Assembly (NCBI RefSeq): GCF_003814705.1
Contig: NZ_RKRA01000001.1
Location: forward strand, 186,001 to 250,000
Direction: 5' to 3'
DNA length: 64,000 nt
From: Georgenia muralis
Lineage (GTDB): Bacteria > Actinomycetota > Actinomycetes > Actinomycetales > Actinomycetaceae
Shown: positions 7,445 through 21,539 of the stretch, one piece after another
How the letters are laid out: each line of letters starts with the position of its first letter
Position numbering within the stretch: the stretch's first letter is position 1
Notes under the pieces: model-generated
What the model saw: the letters and a program-made list of their open reading frames with translations, nothing else
Told to the model about the DNA's origin: nothing
Databases searched by the model: none
Position numbers and translations under genes: made by a program

Positions 7445-8422
7445 TCAGCCCTGGCGCAGGCGGCGCAGCTCGGCGACGGCCTGGGGCACGACCTCGGTGA
7501 GGTCGCCGACCACGCCGAGGTCGGCGATCTCGAAGATCGGCGCCTCCGGGTCGTTGTTGACCACGACGATCGTCTCCGCGGTCTGCATGCCCGCGGTGTG
7601 GTGGATGGCACCGGAGACCCCGAGCCCGACGTACAGGCGCGGGGAGATCGTCACCCCCGTCTGGCCGACCTGGGCGGAGTGGTCGATCCAGCCCTCGTCG
7701 GTGGCCACCCGGGTGGCGCCGACGGCGCCGCCGATCTCGTCGGCGAGCTGCTCGACGAGGGAGAAGTCGCCCTCGACGCCGCGGCCACCGACGACGACGA
7801 CCTTCGCCTCCCCCAGCGGCGCCCGGCTCCCGCCGGGGTGGGCGGTGCGCGAGACGACCCGGACGGCGCGCGCGACCGCGGAGAAGGTCACCGGGACGGC
7901 GGAGACGGTGGCCGGCCCGGGGACCGGGGCGTCGGCGGCCTCGACCGCGGTCGGCTTGACGGCCACCACGGGCAGCCCGCGACGCACCGCGCAGCTGGTC
8001 TCCCAGGTGCCCTGGAGCACCGAGCGGGAGGCGAGGAGGCGACCGCCGCCGTCCACCGAGACGGCGGTGGCGTCGACGACGGCACCGGAGCCGAGCGCGA
8101 CCGCCAGGCGCGCGGCGACCTCCTTCCCGGCGAAGCTGGAGACGAGGAGCACCGCCTCGGGGCGCACCGCGGCGACGACGGCGAGGACGGCCTCGGCGGC
8201 CACCGGGGCGATCTCGGGGGCGAGGGGGCCCAGGTCGGGCACGTGCACGGTGGCCACGCCCAGGCGGGCGAGGGCGGTGGTGTCGGGCTCGGCGAGGGCG
8301 ACGGCGTCGACGTCGCCGGTGGTCAGGCCCCGAGCGAGGGTGAGCACCTCCGCCGACGGCCCGGTCAGCGCGCCGCCCGCGTGGTCGACGACGACGAGGA
8401 CGGTTCCGGTGAGCGTGGTCAT
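7445..8422 (-). CDS. etfA: Electron transfer flavoprotein alpha subunit
   Basis: A 325-residue FixB/EtfA. The C-terminal FAD-binding domain is intact: SRAPLGEAKVVVVGGRGV, then the signature YVGLGVSGAIHHTAGM and the conserved VVVNNDPEAPIFEIADLGVVGD end. With EtfB it forms a heterodimer carrying electrons from acyl-CoA and related dehydrogenases to the quinone pool. Start ATG 8422 has AGGGAAGAG just upstream. It lies 14 nt after etfB and 3 nt before the cysteine desulfurase, so all are probably one operon. The open frame continues far upstream into etfB but that part is a shadow. Confidence 0.95.
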   Translation of the reverse strand: MTTLTGTVLVVVDHAGGALTGPSAEVLTLARGLTTGDVDAVALAEPDTTALARLGVATVHVPDLGPLAPEIAPVAAEAVLAVVAAVRPEAVLLVSSFAGKEVAARLAVALGSGAVVDATAVSVDGGGRLLASRSVLQGTWETSCAVRRGLPVVAVKPTAVEAADAPVPGPATVSAVPVTFSAVARAVRVVSRTAHPGGSRAPLGEAKVVVVGGRGVEGDFSLVEQLADEIGGAVGATRVATDEGWIDHSAQVGQTGVTISPRLYVGLGVSGAIHHTAGMQTAETIVVVNNDPEAPIFEIADLGVVGDLTEVVPQAVAELRRLRQG

Positions 8423-8436
8423 GTCTCTTCCCTGCC

Positions 8437-9246
8437 TCAGACGAGCTTGTTCTCGACGAGGTACGCCGCGAGCTGCGTACCGGCGTCGCCGGAGTCGGTG
8501 ATGACGCGGCCGGCCTCGCGCGGTGGGCGCGGCGCGGCGGAGACGACGACGGCCCCCGCCCCCGCGGTGCCCACCTCGGGGCCGCCGTCGGCCTCCGCGC
8601 CGGTGGAGGCCAGGGAGAGGTCGTCGAGGTCCCAGATGGCCACGGGCCGCTTCTTCGCCGCCATGATCGCCTTGAAGTTTGGGTAGCGCGGCTCGTTGGC
8701 CTGGTCGGTCACGGACAGCACCAGCGGCAGCTCGGCGGCGAGGACCTCGTCGGCGTCGCCGATGGTCCGGGTGACCGTCACGGTCCGGCCGTCGATCGCC
8801 ACCCGCCCGGCGAGGGTGAGCTGGGGCAGCTCGAGCGAGGCCGCGAGCGCGGAGGGCAGCATCGCGGTGAGGCCGTCCATGGACGCCATGCCGGTGACGA
8901 CGAGGTCGACCGGGGCCTCCTCCCCGACCTTGCGGACCGCGGCCGCGAGCACCCGGGCCGTCCCGACGACGTCGGACCCGGCGGCGCGCTCGTCGACGAC
9001 GTGCACCCCGGAGGCGGCGCCCATCTGCAGCGCGCGGCGGACGGCGTCGACGGCGTCGTCGGGCCCCATGGTCAGGGCGACCACCTCGCCGCCGACGGCC
9101 TCGGCGAGCGCGAGCGCGGCCTCGACCGCGTTCTCGTCGAGCTCGTTGAGCACGTCGTCGTCTCCGCGCACCAGGTGCCCGGCGGCGTCGAGCGAGCGCT
9201 CGGCCTGCAGGTCGGGGACGTGCTTGACGCACACGACGATCCTCAT
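8437..9246 (-). CDS. etfB: Electron transfer flavoprotein beta subunit
   Basis: A 269-residue FixA/EtfB that starts MRIVVCVKHVPD. It contains the AMP-binding region with VTGMASMDG and VLSVTDQANEPRYPNFKAI, the latter matching the ETF-beta signature with the R-x-P-x-(L/F)-x-x-I recognition loop. Start ATG 9246 follows AGGCTGGGGGG. First gene of the minus-strand run etfB-etfA-cysteine desulfurase-mnmA-nudC. It diverges from glgX over a 107-nt gap, which must hold both promoters; I saw no strong promoter match there. Confidence 0.95.
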   Translation of the reverse strand: MRIVVCVKHVPDLQAERSLDAAGHLVRGDDDVLNELDENAVEAALALAEAVGGEVVALTMGPDDAVDAVRRALQMGAASGVHVVDERAAGSDVVGTARVLAAAVRKVGEEAPVDLVVTGMASMDGLTAMLPSALAASLELPQLTLAGRVAIDGRTVTVTRTIGDADEVLAAELPLVLSVTDQANEPRYPNFKAIMAAKKRPVAIWDLDDLSLASTGAEADGGPEVGTAGAGAVVVSAAPRPPREAGRVITDSGDAGTQLAAYLVENKLV

Positions 9247-9353
9247 GCCCCCCAGCCTGCCACCTGGTGCGCCGGTGCCGGCAATCGAGCCGCCCCGCAC
9301 GGCAGCGGTGTGGTCGGCCTCACGCCCGGGGTGCGCTGAGGTTGAATGGGACC

Positions 9354-11663
<2,310 letters not shown>

Positions 11664-11698
11664 ACGGCGGCGGCCGCCGCGACGGTAGGGTGGCCCGC

Positions 11699-12838
11699 GT
11701 GCCCGCACAGCCCCTGACGTCCGAGCCCCGACAGACCCCCGCCGACCAGGCCGGCAACGACCTGGCCGAGGCGACCACCGACGCCTCCCTCGAGCGCACC
11801 CGCCGGCGCAGCGAGGAGATCGAGGCCCAGATCGCCGCCGACCCGACCGGCTTCCGCGTCCTGACCGGGGACCGCCCCACCGGCAACCTCCACCTCGGCC
11901 ACTACTTCGGCAGCCTCCTCAACCGGGTCCGCCTGCAGGACGCGGGCGTGGAGACGATGGTGCTGGTCGCCGACTACCAGGTCATCACCGACCGTGACGG
12001 CGTCGGGCCGATCCGCGAGCGGGTGCTCTCCCTGGTCGCGGACTACCTCGCGGTCGGCATCGACCCCGACCGCTCGACGATCTTCACCCACTCGGCCGTG
12101 CCGGCGCTCAACCAGCTCATGCTCCCCTTCCTCAGCGTCGTGACCGACGCCGAGCTCCGCCGCAACCCCACCGTGAAGTCGGAGATGGAGGCCACGGGCG
12201 ACCGGCCGATGTCCGGCCTCATGCTCACCTACCCCGTGCACCAGGCGGCGGACATCCTCTTCTGCAAGGCCAACCTCGTGCCGGTCGGCAAGGACCAGCT
12301 CCCCCACCTCGAGCAGGCTCGCGTGGTGGCGCGGCGCTTCGACGAGCGCTACGGCCGCGCCGGGGACGCCCCGGTCTTCCCGCGGCCCGAGGCCCTGCTC
12401 TCCGAGGCGGCCTCGGTGCTCGGCACCGACGGGCAGAAGATGTCGAAGTCGCGCGGCAACGCCATCGAGCTCGGCATGGACGCCGACACCACGGCCCGCC
12501 TGCTCAAGCGGGCGGTCACCGACGCCGACCGGCACATCACCTACGACCCCGTCGGTCGCCCGGAGGTGTCCAACCTCGTCCAGCTCACCGCGATGGCGAG
12601 CGGCCGGGACCCCCACGACGTCGCCCGGGAGATCGGCGACGGCGGCGGCGCGGCGCTCAAGCGCGCCGCCACCGAGGCCGTCAACGAGATGCTCGCCCCG
12701 GTCCGGGCCCGGCGGGCCGAGCTCGTCGCCGACGAGGGACACCTCCTCGCCGTCCTGCGCGCGGGCAACGAGCGGGCGCGCGCCGTCGCGGACGCCACGC
12801 TCGACGAGGTCCGTGCGGCCATGCAGATGGTGTACTGA
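11699..12838 (+). CDS. trpS: Tryptophan--tRNA ligase
   Basis: A 379-residue class I aminoacyl-tRNA synthetase. The HIGH-like motif is HLGH within TGNLHLGHYFGS and the KMSKS motif is in DGQKMSKSRGN. GKDQLPHLEQAR is the ATP/Trp pocket region. The first ~55 residues before GFRVLTGDRPTG form an Ala/Thr/Glu-rich extension beyond the usual 330-340 residues. Start GTG 11699 is chosen; GTG 11690 is also in frame. A -10-like TAGGGT (11686-11691) ends 7 nt before GTG 11699, which suggests a leaderless transcript. It is 35 nt downstream of glgX and ends ahead of a strong bidirectional terminator. Confidence 0.95.
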   Translation: MPAQPLTSEPRQTPADQAGNDLAEATTDASLERTRRRSEEIEAQIAADPTGFRVLTGDRPTGNLHLGHYFGSLLNRVRLQDAGVETMVLVADYQVITDRDGVGPIRERVLSLVADYLAVGIDPDRSTIFTHSAVPALNQLMLPFLSVVTDAELRRNPTVKSEMEATGDRPMSGLMLTYPVHQAADILFCKANLVPVGKDQLPHLEQARVVARRFDERYGRAGDAPVFPRPEALLSEAASVLGTDGQKMSKSRGNAIELGMDADTTARLLKRAVTDADRHITYDPVGRPEVSNLVQLTAMASGRDPHDVAREIGDGGGAALKRAATEAVNEMLAPVRARRAELVADEGHLLAVLRAGNERARAVADATLDEVRAAMQMVY

Positions 12839-12869
12839 CACCGGCCGCGGGCCCGCACCACCGCCGCGC

Positions 12870-12917
12870 CGGAACCACCGCACGACGGAACCACCGCACC
12901 ACGGAACCACCGCACGA
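12870..12917. repeat. Three tandem 16-bp repeats downstream of trpS
   Basis: The unit CGGAACCACCGCACGA occurs three times head to tail; the middle copy has one change (CACCA for CACGA). They lie between the trpS stop and the terminator hairpin. No coding or protein-binding role is evident. Confidence 0.85.
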
Positions 12918-12921
12918 CGCC

Positions 12922-12959
12922 GGACGGGCCCGTCCTCCGCGAGGAGGACGGGCCCGTCC
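12922..12959. terminator. Bidirectional terminator between trpS and glgP
   Basis: A perfect 17-bp inverted repeat (GGACGGGCCCGTCCTCC and its complement) with the 4-nt loop GCGA sits between the convergent ends of trpS and glgP. There is no long T-run on either side, as usual for high-GC actinobacteria. Confidence 0.85.
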
Positions 12960-13000
12960 GCATCCCGGGCGCCCCGTCACGGGCCGGCCGGGCCGGTGCG

Positions 13001-15592
13001 TCAGTGCTCGGCGCTGGTGACCAGGCTGAGCTCCGTGAAGGACGCCAGGTCGGGGTGGCTGGGCACGATCCGGGCGGTGTAGCCGAAGGGCCCGGCGAAC
13101 TCCAGGGTGTAGGAGCCCGTGAAGGCGTGCCGGCCACCCTCCAGTGCCTCGGTGGGCTCGAGCGCGAAGACCCGGAACTCGGTGAGGTTGTCCTCCTCGT
13201 CCACGCGGCCGCCGACGACCTGGACCTGGACGTCGGCCGGTGAGAGCTCACCGAGGTGGGCGTAGACGGTGACGGAGACCGTGTCACCGACGTTGACGAC
13301 GTCCGCGACGCCGGACGCCTCGACGTGATCGACCCGAACGCCGGGCCAGGCGGCCCGGACCCCGGCCTTCCAGTCCGCGAGCGCGGCAGCGCCGACGTAC
13401 TGGTGCGCGCCGTCGAGCCGGCGCGAGGACACCGCGACGGGCGTGTAAAGGTTGCGCACGTAGTCCTGGACCATCCGGGTGGCCTGGACCTTCGGCCCGA
13501 GCGTGGCCAGGGTGTGGCGGACCATCTCCATCCAGTGCCGCGGGATCCCGTCGGCGTCGCGCTCGTAGAAGCGGGGCACGACGGTGTCCTCGAGCAGGGT
13601 GTACAGGGCGGCCGCCTCGAGCCGGTCGCGCTCGGCGGGGTCCTCGACGCCGTCGGCGGTGGGGATCGCCCAGCCGTTGCGCCCGTCGAACCACTCGTCC
13701 CACCAGCCGTCGAGGATGGAGAGGTTGAGCGCGCCGTTGAGGGCGCACTTCATCCCCGACGTGCCGGACGCCTCGAGCGGGCGCAGCGGGTTGTTCAGCC
13801 ACACGTCGCAGCCGGGCATGAGGGACTGGGCCATGGCGATGTCGTAGTTCGGCAGGAACACGATCCGCTCGCGCACCCCGACCTGGTCGGCGAACTGGAC
13901 GAGCTTCTGGATGAGGGTGACGCCGAGCTCGTCGTCGGGGTGGGACTTGCCGGCGACGATGATCTGGATCGGGCGCTCGGGGTCGGTGAGCAGGCGGGAG
14001 AGCCGCTCGGGGTCCGAGAGCATGAGCGTCAGGCGCTTGTAGGTGGGAACCCGTCGGGCGAAGCCGATGGTGAGGACGTCGGGGTCGAGGACGTCGTCGG
14101 TCCAGCCCAGCTCGGCCGGGGAGGCCCCGCGGTCGATCCACGACTTGCGCACGCGGCGCCGCGCCTCGGTGACGAGGTTGCTGCGCAGGGTGCGGCGCAC
14201 CGCCCAGAGCTCGGCGTCGTCGACGCCGCCGGCGTCGGGGCCGAGCAGCCAGCCCTCGCCGGTCGCGAGCTGCTCGGGGGTGAGGTGGCGCTCGGCCATC
14301 TCGGCGAACGCCGGGTCGGTCCAGGTCGGGCCGTGGACGCCGTTGGTCACGGAGGTGATGGGCACCTCGCGGACGTCGAAGCCGGGCCAGAGCTGGTGGA
14401 ACATGCCGCGCGAGACCCGCCCGTGGAGCTTGGCCACGCCGTTGGCGCGCTTGGCGGCCCGCAGGCCCATGACGGCCATGTTGTACACGCCCGGGTCACC
14501 GCCGTCGAAGTCCTCCGCGCCGAGCGCGAGGACCTTCTCCAGGGGGATGCCCGGGATCTCCGCGCCGCCACCGAAGTACTGCGCGACGAGGTCGGTGCTG
14601 TACCGGGAGATGCCCGCGGGCACCGGGGTGTGGGTGGTGAAGACGGTGCCGGCCTTGACGGCCTCGAGCGCGGCCTCGAACGTCAGGCCCTCGGCCTCGA
14701 CGAGCTCGCGCACCCGCTCGACGGAGAGGAACCCGGCGTGGCCCTCGTTGCAGTGGTACACCTCGGGCCTCGGCGAGCCGGTGAGGCGGGAGTACAGGCG
14801 CACGGCCTTGACACCGCCCATGCCCAGGAGGAGCTCCTGGCGCAGGCGGTGGTCGGCGGAGCCGCCGTAGAGGCGGTCGGTGACCCGGCGGGCCTGCTCG
14901 TCGTTGTCGAGGATGTTGGAGTCGAGCAGGAGCAGCGGCACACGACCGACCTGGGCCAGCCACACCTGGGCGCTGAGGGTGCGACCACCAGGCATGTCGA
15001 GCGAGACGCGCGCGGGGGTGCCGTCCGGCTCGCGCAGGAGCGTCAGCGGCAGGTTGTCGGGGTCGAGCAGGGGGTAGGTCTCGTGCTGCCAGCCGTCACG
15101 GGTGAGGGACTGCTTGAAGTAGCCGGCGCCGTAGAGCAGGCCCACGCCCACGATCGGGACGCCGAGGTCGGAGGCGGACTTGAGGTGGTCGCCCGCGAGG
15201 ATGCCCAGGCCGCCCGAGTACTGCGGCAGCACGGCGGTGATGCCGTACTCGGCGGAGAAGTACGCCACCGCGGCCGGCTTGTCGGCGTCGGCGTAGTCCC
15301 GCTGGTACCAGCGGGGCTCGCTGAGGTAACGGGCGAGGTCGGCGTCGAGCTCGCGGATCTGCGCGACCAGCGCGCGGTCGGCGGCGAGCTTCTCGAGACG
15401 CCTCGGGTCCAGCGCGCCGAGGAGCGCGACGGGGTCGCCGTGGACCTCCTCCCACAGCTGCGGGTCGAGGGAGGCGAACATCTCCCGGGTCGGCGTGTGC
15501 CAGGACCACCGCAGGTTCTGCGCGAGGGTGTCCAGGGGCTTCAGCGCCTCGGGCAGGACGGTGCGGACGGTGAATCGTCGGATGGCTCTCAC
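13001..15592 (-). CDS. glgP: Alpha-glucan (glycogen/maltodextrin) phosphorylase
   Basis: An 863-residue GT35 phosphorylase of the form with an N-terminal DUF3417-like domain ([20 protein letters not shown]). It releases glucose-1-phosphate from alpha-1,4-glucan ends. The PLP lysine is in the C-terminal signature [35 protein letters not shown] is the substrate-site segment near the N-terminus. The start is GTG 15592; TACACT (15605-15600) ends 7 nt upstream, compatible with a leaderless mRNA, and there is no ribosome site. It is divergent from glgE across 151 nt with a shared palindrome, the same divergent order as M. tuberculosis Rv1328/Rv1327c. Confidence 0.95.
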   Translation of the reverse strand: MRAIRRFTVRTVLPEALKPLDTLAQNLRWSWHTPTREMFASLDPQLWEEVHGDPVALLGALDPRRLEKLAADRALVAQIRELDADLARYLSEPRWYQRDYADADKPAAVAYFSAEYGITAVLPQYSGGLGILAGDHLKSASDLGVPIVGVGLLYGAGYFKQSLTRDGWQHETYPLLDPDNLPLTLLREPDGTPARVSLDMPGGRTLSAQVWLAQVGRVPLLLLDSNILDNDEQARRVTDRLYGGSADHRLRQELLLGMGGVKAVRLYSRLTGSPRPEVYHCNEGHAGFLSVERVRELVEAEGLTFEAALEAVKAGTVFTTHTPVPAGISRYSTDLVAQYFGGGAEIPGIPLEKVLALGAEDFDGGDPGVYNMAVMGLRAAKRANGVAKLHGRVSRGMFHQLWPGFDVREVPITSVTNGVHGPTWTDPAFAEMAERHLTPEQLATGEGWLLGPDAGGVDDAELWAVRRTLRSNLVTEARRRVRKSWIDRGASPAELGWTDDVLDPDVLTIGFARRVPTYKRLTLMLSDPERLSRLLTDPERPIQIIVAGKSHPDDELGVTLIQKLVQFADQVGVRERIVFLPNYDIAMAQSLMPGCDVWLNNPLRPLEASGTSGMKCALNGALNLSILDGWWDEWFDGRNGWAIPTADGVEDPAERDRLEAAALYTLLEDTVVPRFYERDADGIPRHWMEMVRHTLATLGPKVQATRMVQDYVRNLYTPVAVSSRRLDGAHQYVGAAALADWKAGVRAAWPGVRVDHVEASGVADVVNVGDTVSVTVYAHLGELSPADVQVQVVGGRVDEEDNLTEFRVFALEPTEALEGGRHAFTGSYTLEFAGPFGYTARIVPSHPDLASFTELSLVTSAEH

Positions 15593-15743
15593 GCGCGCCA
15601 GTGTAGGGGGAAATCACTGCAACGCTTGCACTGCGTTACATCCGGGGGCACGGTGGCGGCACCTCTGGGGGCGTCGGCGGGACACGTGCCGCGGATCCTC
15701 CCCTGGACCTGCCATCCGGGCCCGTCCTCGGTAGGTTCGGTCC
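15593..15743. promoter_or_regulatory. glgP-glgE divergent promoter region with candidate operator
   Basis: This 151-nt gap holds TGCAACGCTTGCA (15618-15630), a palindrome with 5-bp arms TGCAA/TTGCA around CGC, of the kind bound by LacI-family sugar regulators. CACTGC is repeated at 15615 and 15629. Toward glgP, TACACT (15605-15600) ends 7 nt before the GTG, with the palindrome overlapping its -35 side. Toward glgE, TAGGTT (15732-15737) ends 6 nt before its GTG. No regulator gene lies nearby. The operator call is inference from symmetry and position. Confidence 0.5.
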
Positions 15744-17980
15744 GTGCACACCTCGAAGCCGCAGCAGCCCGCCCGACGTCGCTCCGACCGTCCCGCCGGC
15801 TCGCAGCCCGCCGCCCCCGCCGAGAGGGCGGGTGCACCCGGGGCCACCGAGACGCCGGCCTCCCCCGCCGCGGCGCAGGCACCCGCCTCCCCCGCCGAGC
15901 AGGCACCTGCCTCCCCCGCCGAGCAGGCACCCGACGTCGCCGACCCGCTCGCCCCGGTGCCCGCTCCCGTGCCGGCGCCGTTCGCCCCGGTCGGGCGCAT
16001 CCCGGTGGTCGAGGTCTCCCCCGTCCTGGAGGACGGCCGGTGGCCGGCCAAGGCCACCGTGGGCGAGGCGTTCCCGGTCCGGGCGACCGTCTTCCGCGAG
16101 GGGCACGACGCGGTCGCGGCCACGGCGGTCCTCGTCGCGCCCGACGGCACGGACCACTCCTGGGCGGCGATGCGCGACGTCGCCCCGGGACTCGACCGCT
16201 ACGAGGCCTGGCTGGTCCCCGACGCGCCCGGCGACTGGGGCTTCCGGGTCGAGGGCTGGTCCGACCCGTACGCCACCTGGGCCCACGACGCCACGATCAA
16301 GGTCGACGCCGGCGTCGACGTCGGCCTCATGATGACCGAGGGGGCGCTGGTGCTCGACCGGGCGGCCGAGGCCCCGGGCCTGGACGACGGCGCCCGGGCC
16401 GTCCTCACCGACGCCGTCGCCGCCCTGCGCGACGCGCGCCGGCCCCCCCAGGCGCGGATGGCGGCCGCGACGTCCCCCGACGTCCGCGCGGTGCTGGCCG
16501 CGCACCCCCTGCGGGAGATGGTCTCGGCGTCGGCCACCTACCCCGTCGTCGTGCACCGCGAGCGCGCCCTGTACGGGTCCTGGTACGAGATGTTCCCCCG
16601 GTCCGTCGGGGCGCACCTGGACAAGGAGACCGGCACCTGGACCTCGGGGACCCTGCGCACCGCCGCGCAGGACCTGCCGCGGATCGCCGGGATGGGGTTC
16701 GACGTCGTCTACCTCACCCCCGTCCACCCGATCGGCCTGACGAACCGCAAGGGCCGCAACAACACCCTTGGGGCGAACGAGCAGGACCCGGGCTCGCCGT
16801 ACGGGATCGGCTCGTGGGAGGGCGGGCACGACGCCATCCACCCGGACCTGGGCACGTTCGAGGACTTCGACGCCTTCGTGGGCCGGGCACGGGAGCTGGG
16901 CATGGAGGTGGCCCTGGACATCGCCCTGCAGGCCTCCCCCGACCACCCGTGGGTGAGCGAGCACCCGGAGTGGTTCACCACGCGGGCGGACGGCTCGATC
17001 GCCTACGCCGAGAACCCCCCGAAGAAGTACCAGGACATCTATCCGCTGAACTTCGACAACGACCCCGAGGGCATCTACGTCGCGATCCGCGACGTGCTCG
17101 ACCTGTGGGTGGAGCACGGGGTCACCGCGTTCCGCGTGGACAACCCGCACACCAAGCCGCTGAGCTTCTGGCAGCGCCTGCTCGCGGAGTTCCACGAGCG
17201 TCACCCCGAGGTGATCTTCCTCGCCGAGGCCTTCACCCGGCCGGCGATGATGCGCACGCTCGGTGCGATCGGCTTCCACCAGTCCTACACGTACTTCACC
17301 TGGCGGACCCGCAAGGAGGAGATCGGCGACTACCTGCTCGAGCTCGCCCGGGAGACCGACGCCCGCGTCCGGCCGAGCTTCTGGCCCACCACGCACGACA
17401 TCCTCACGCCCTACATGCAGCAGGGCGGGGTCACCGCGTTCGCGATCCGGGCCGTCCTGGCGGCGACCGGCTCACCCACGTGGGGCATCTACTCCGGCTA
17501 CGAGCTGGTCGAGCACGTCGCCCGGCCCGGTGCCGAGGAGCAGATCGACAACGAGAAGTACGAGTTCAAGGAGCGCGACTTCGCCCGCGCCGGCGACCAC
17601 GGCATCGCGACGCTGCTCACCGCCCTCAACCGGCTGCGCCGGGCGCACCCCGCCCTGCAGCGGCTGCGCAACGTCACCGTCCACCCCACCAGCGACGACG
17701 GGATCCTGTGCTTCTCCAAGCACGTCCCCGCCGACCAGTCGCCCACCGGGACGGCGGACACGGTGGTCGTGGTCGTCAACCTCGACCCCTTCCTCACCCG
17801 CGAGGGCGTCCTCCACCTCGACCTCGCGGCCCTGGGCGTCACGCCGGGTGGCGAGCCCGGCGCCCCCGCGATGGCGGTCAGCGACGAGCTGAGCGGCCAG
17901 ACGTACTACTGGGGACCCGACCCGTTCGTCCGGCTGGATCCGCACGCCCAGGTGGCCCACGTCCTGAGCGTGAGGCCGCT

Positions 17981-17984
<4 letters not shown>
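15744..17984 (+). CDS. glgE: Alpha-1,4-glucan:maltose-1-phosphate maltosyltransferase GlgE
   Basis: A 746-residue GH13_3 enzyme that adds maltosyl units from maltose-1-phosphate to alpha-1,4-glucan. The first ~75 residues are Ala/Pro-rich with an 8-residue repeat (PASPAEQA). Then come the N-terminal beta domain ([18 protein letters not shown]), the S domain, and the barrel with [19 protein letters not shown], nucleophile region [12 protein letters not shown] and acid/base region [10 protein letters not shown]. Start GTG 15744 overlaps the end of a -10-like box by position, suggesting a leaderless transcript. Its stop overlaps the treS start by 4 nt (GTGA). First gene of glgE-treS-pep2-glgB. 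Confidence 0.95.
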
Positions 17985-20085
<2,101 letters not shown>

Positions 20086-20089
<4 letters not shown>

Positions 20090-21456
20090 GCATCCTCGAT
20101 GCCGAGGTCCTCGGCGCCCTCGGCACGTGGCTCGCCGGGCGGCGGTGGTACACCGGCAAGGGGCGCACGCCCCGCCTGACAGCGGTCTCCGGCCTGCGCC
20201 TGGACGAGCTGTCGCAGACGTGGCTGGTGCGCGACGACGCCGGCCCCGAGCCGGTGCTCTACCAGGTCCCGCTCACGCGCCACGGGGCACCGGTCGCCGG
20301 GCTCGAGGGCGCGCTCGTGGCCGCCGGGCCCGCCGGCTGGGTCTACGACGGCTGCCAGGACCCCGACGGCGCCGCAGCCCTCCTCCGGGCGATCACCCAG
20401 GAACGCCGCCTCGACCCGGTCGACGGCCGCGGGCTGGGCACCGGGCACCGCGCGGGACCGGCCCCGGTCCCCACCGGGTCGCGGGTGCTCACCGGCGAAC
20501 AGTCCAACACCTCGGTCATCTACGACGTCGCCGACGGCGAGCCGGTCATCCTCAAGGTCTTCCGTGTCCTGCACCCCGGGTACAACCCCGACGTCGAGGT
20601 CCAGCAGGCGCTCGCCTCGGCCGGGTCCGCCCGGGTCCCCCGGCCGGTGGGCGACCTCGTCGGTCGCTGGCCGGTCCGCGACGCCGGCTCGCCCGGGGTG
20701 GTGACCGGCGCCGGCGCCGGCGAGACCCTGGTCGAGGGGCACCTGGCCCTGGCCCAGGAGTTCCTGCCCGGGGTCGAGGACGCGTGGCGCGTCGCGCTGC
20801 GCGCGGCCACCGAGGGCGAGGACTTCACCGACCGGGCCCGCGCCCTCGGCGAGGCCACCGCCGAGGTCCACGCGGTCCTCGCCCGGGTGCTGCCCACCCG
20901 CACGGCCGACGACGCCGCGCGGGCGGCCACGCTTCGCGGCTGGCAGGGCCGCCAGGGCGACGCCGTCGCCCACGTGCCGGCGCTCGCCGGCCGGGCCGAG
21001 GAGATCGGCGCCGTGCTGCGCGCCGGCGCGGGCGCACCGTGGCCGCGGCTGCAGCGTGTGCACGGCGACTACCACCTCGGGCAGGTCCTCGACGTCCCCG
21101 GCCGGGGCTGGGTCCTCCTGGACTTCGAGGGCGAGCCCCTGCGTCCCCTCGCCGAGCGCACGGAGCCGGACCTCCCCCAGCGCGACGTCGCCGGGATGCT
21201 GCGGTCGTTCGACTACGCCGCGGCCTCCGCCGCCGGCGCCCCGGCCGGCTGGGCCGGCGCCGCGCGCGAGGCGTTCCTCGACGGCTACGCCGCGGTCTCG
21301 GGCGGCGACCCCCGCGCCGGGGCCGAGCTGCTGCGCGCCCTGGAGCTCGACAAGGCGCTGTACGAGGCGGTCTACGAGGCGCGCAACCGACCCGACTGGC
21401 TGCCCATCCCGGTGGCGGGGATCGAGCGGATCCTCGCCGGGGCCGGCGGCACCTGA
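20086..21456 (+). CDS. pep2: Maltokinase (Pep2/Mak)
   Basis: A 456-residue kinase that makes maltose-1-phosphate from maltose and ATP, feeding GlgE. It has an N-terminal cap with [12 protein letters not shown] and an aminoglycoside-phosphotransferase-like fold: catalytic loop [12 protein letters not shown] and metal-binding [32 protein letters not shown] in pieces, all typical of maltokinase. Start ATG 20086 overlaps the treS stop by 4 nt. No signal peptide. It is followed by glgB after 83 nt. The assignment is firm given both motifs and neighbours. Confidence 0.94.
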
Positions 21457-21539
21457 CCCACCGACACACCCCCGCCGACCCCTCGGCCGCCGGGGCCACA
21501 AACCGCGCGAGCGGCCCCCTGATGGGAGAGAGTTGACCC

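Noticed and set aside
11664-11698. T-box or other riboswitch before trpS
   Set aside because: The gap from glgX is 35 nt and the transcript looks leaderless; there is no room for one.
13256-17980. Very long plus-strand open frame running on into treS
   Set aside because: It runs antisense to glgP and out of frame with glgE, with no family motifs until treS. Long stop-free frames are expected at this GC content.
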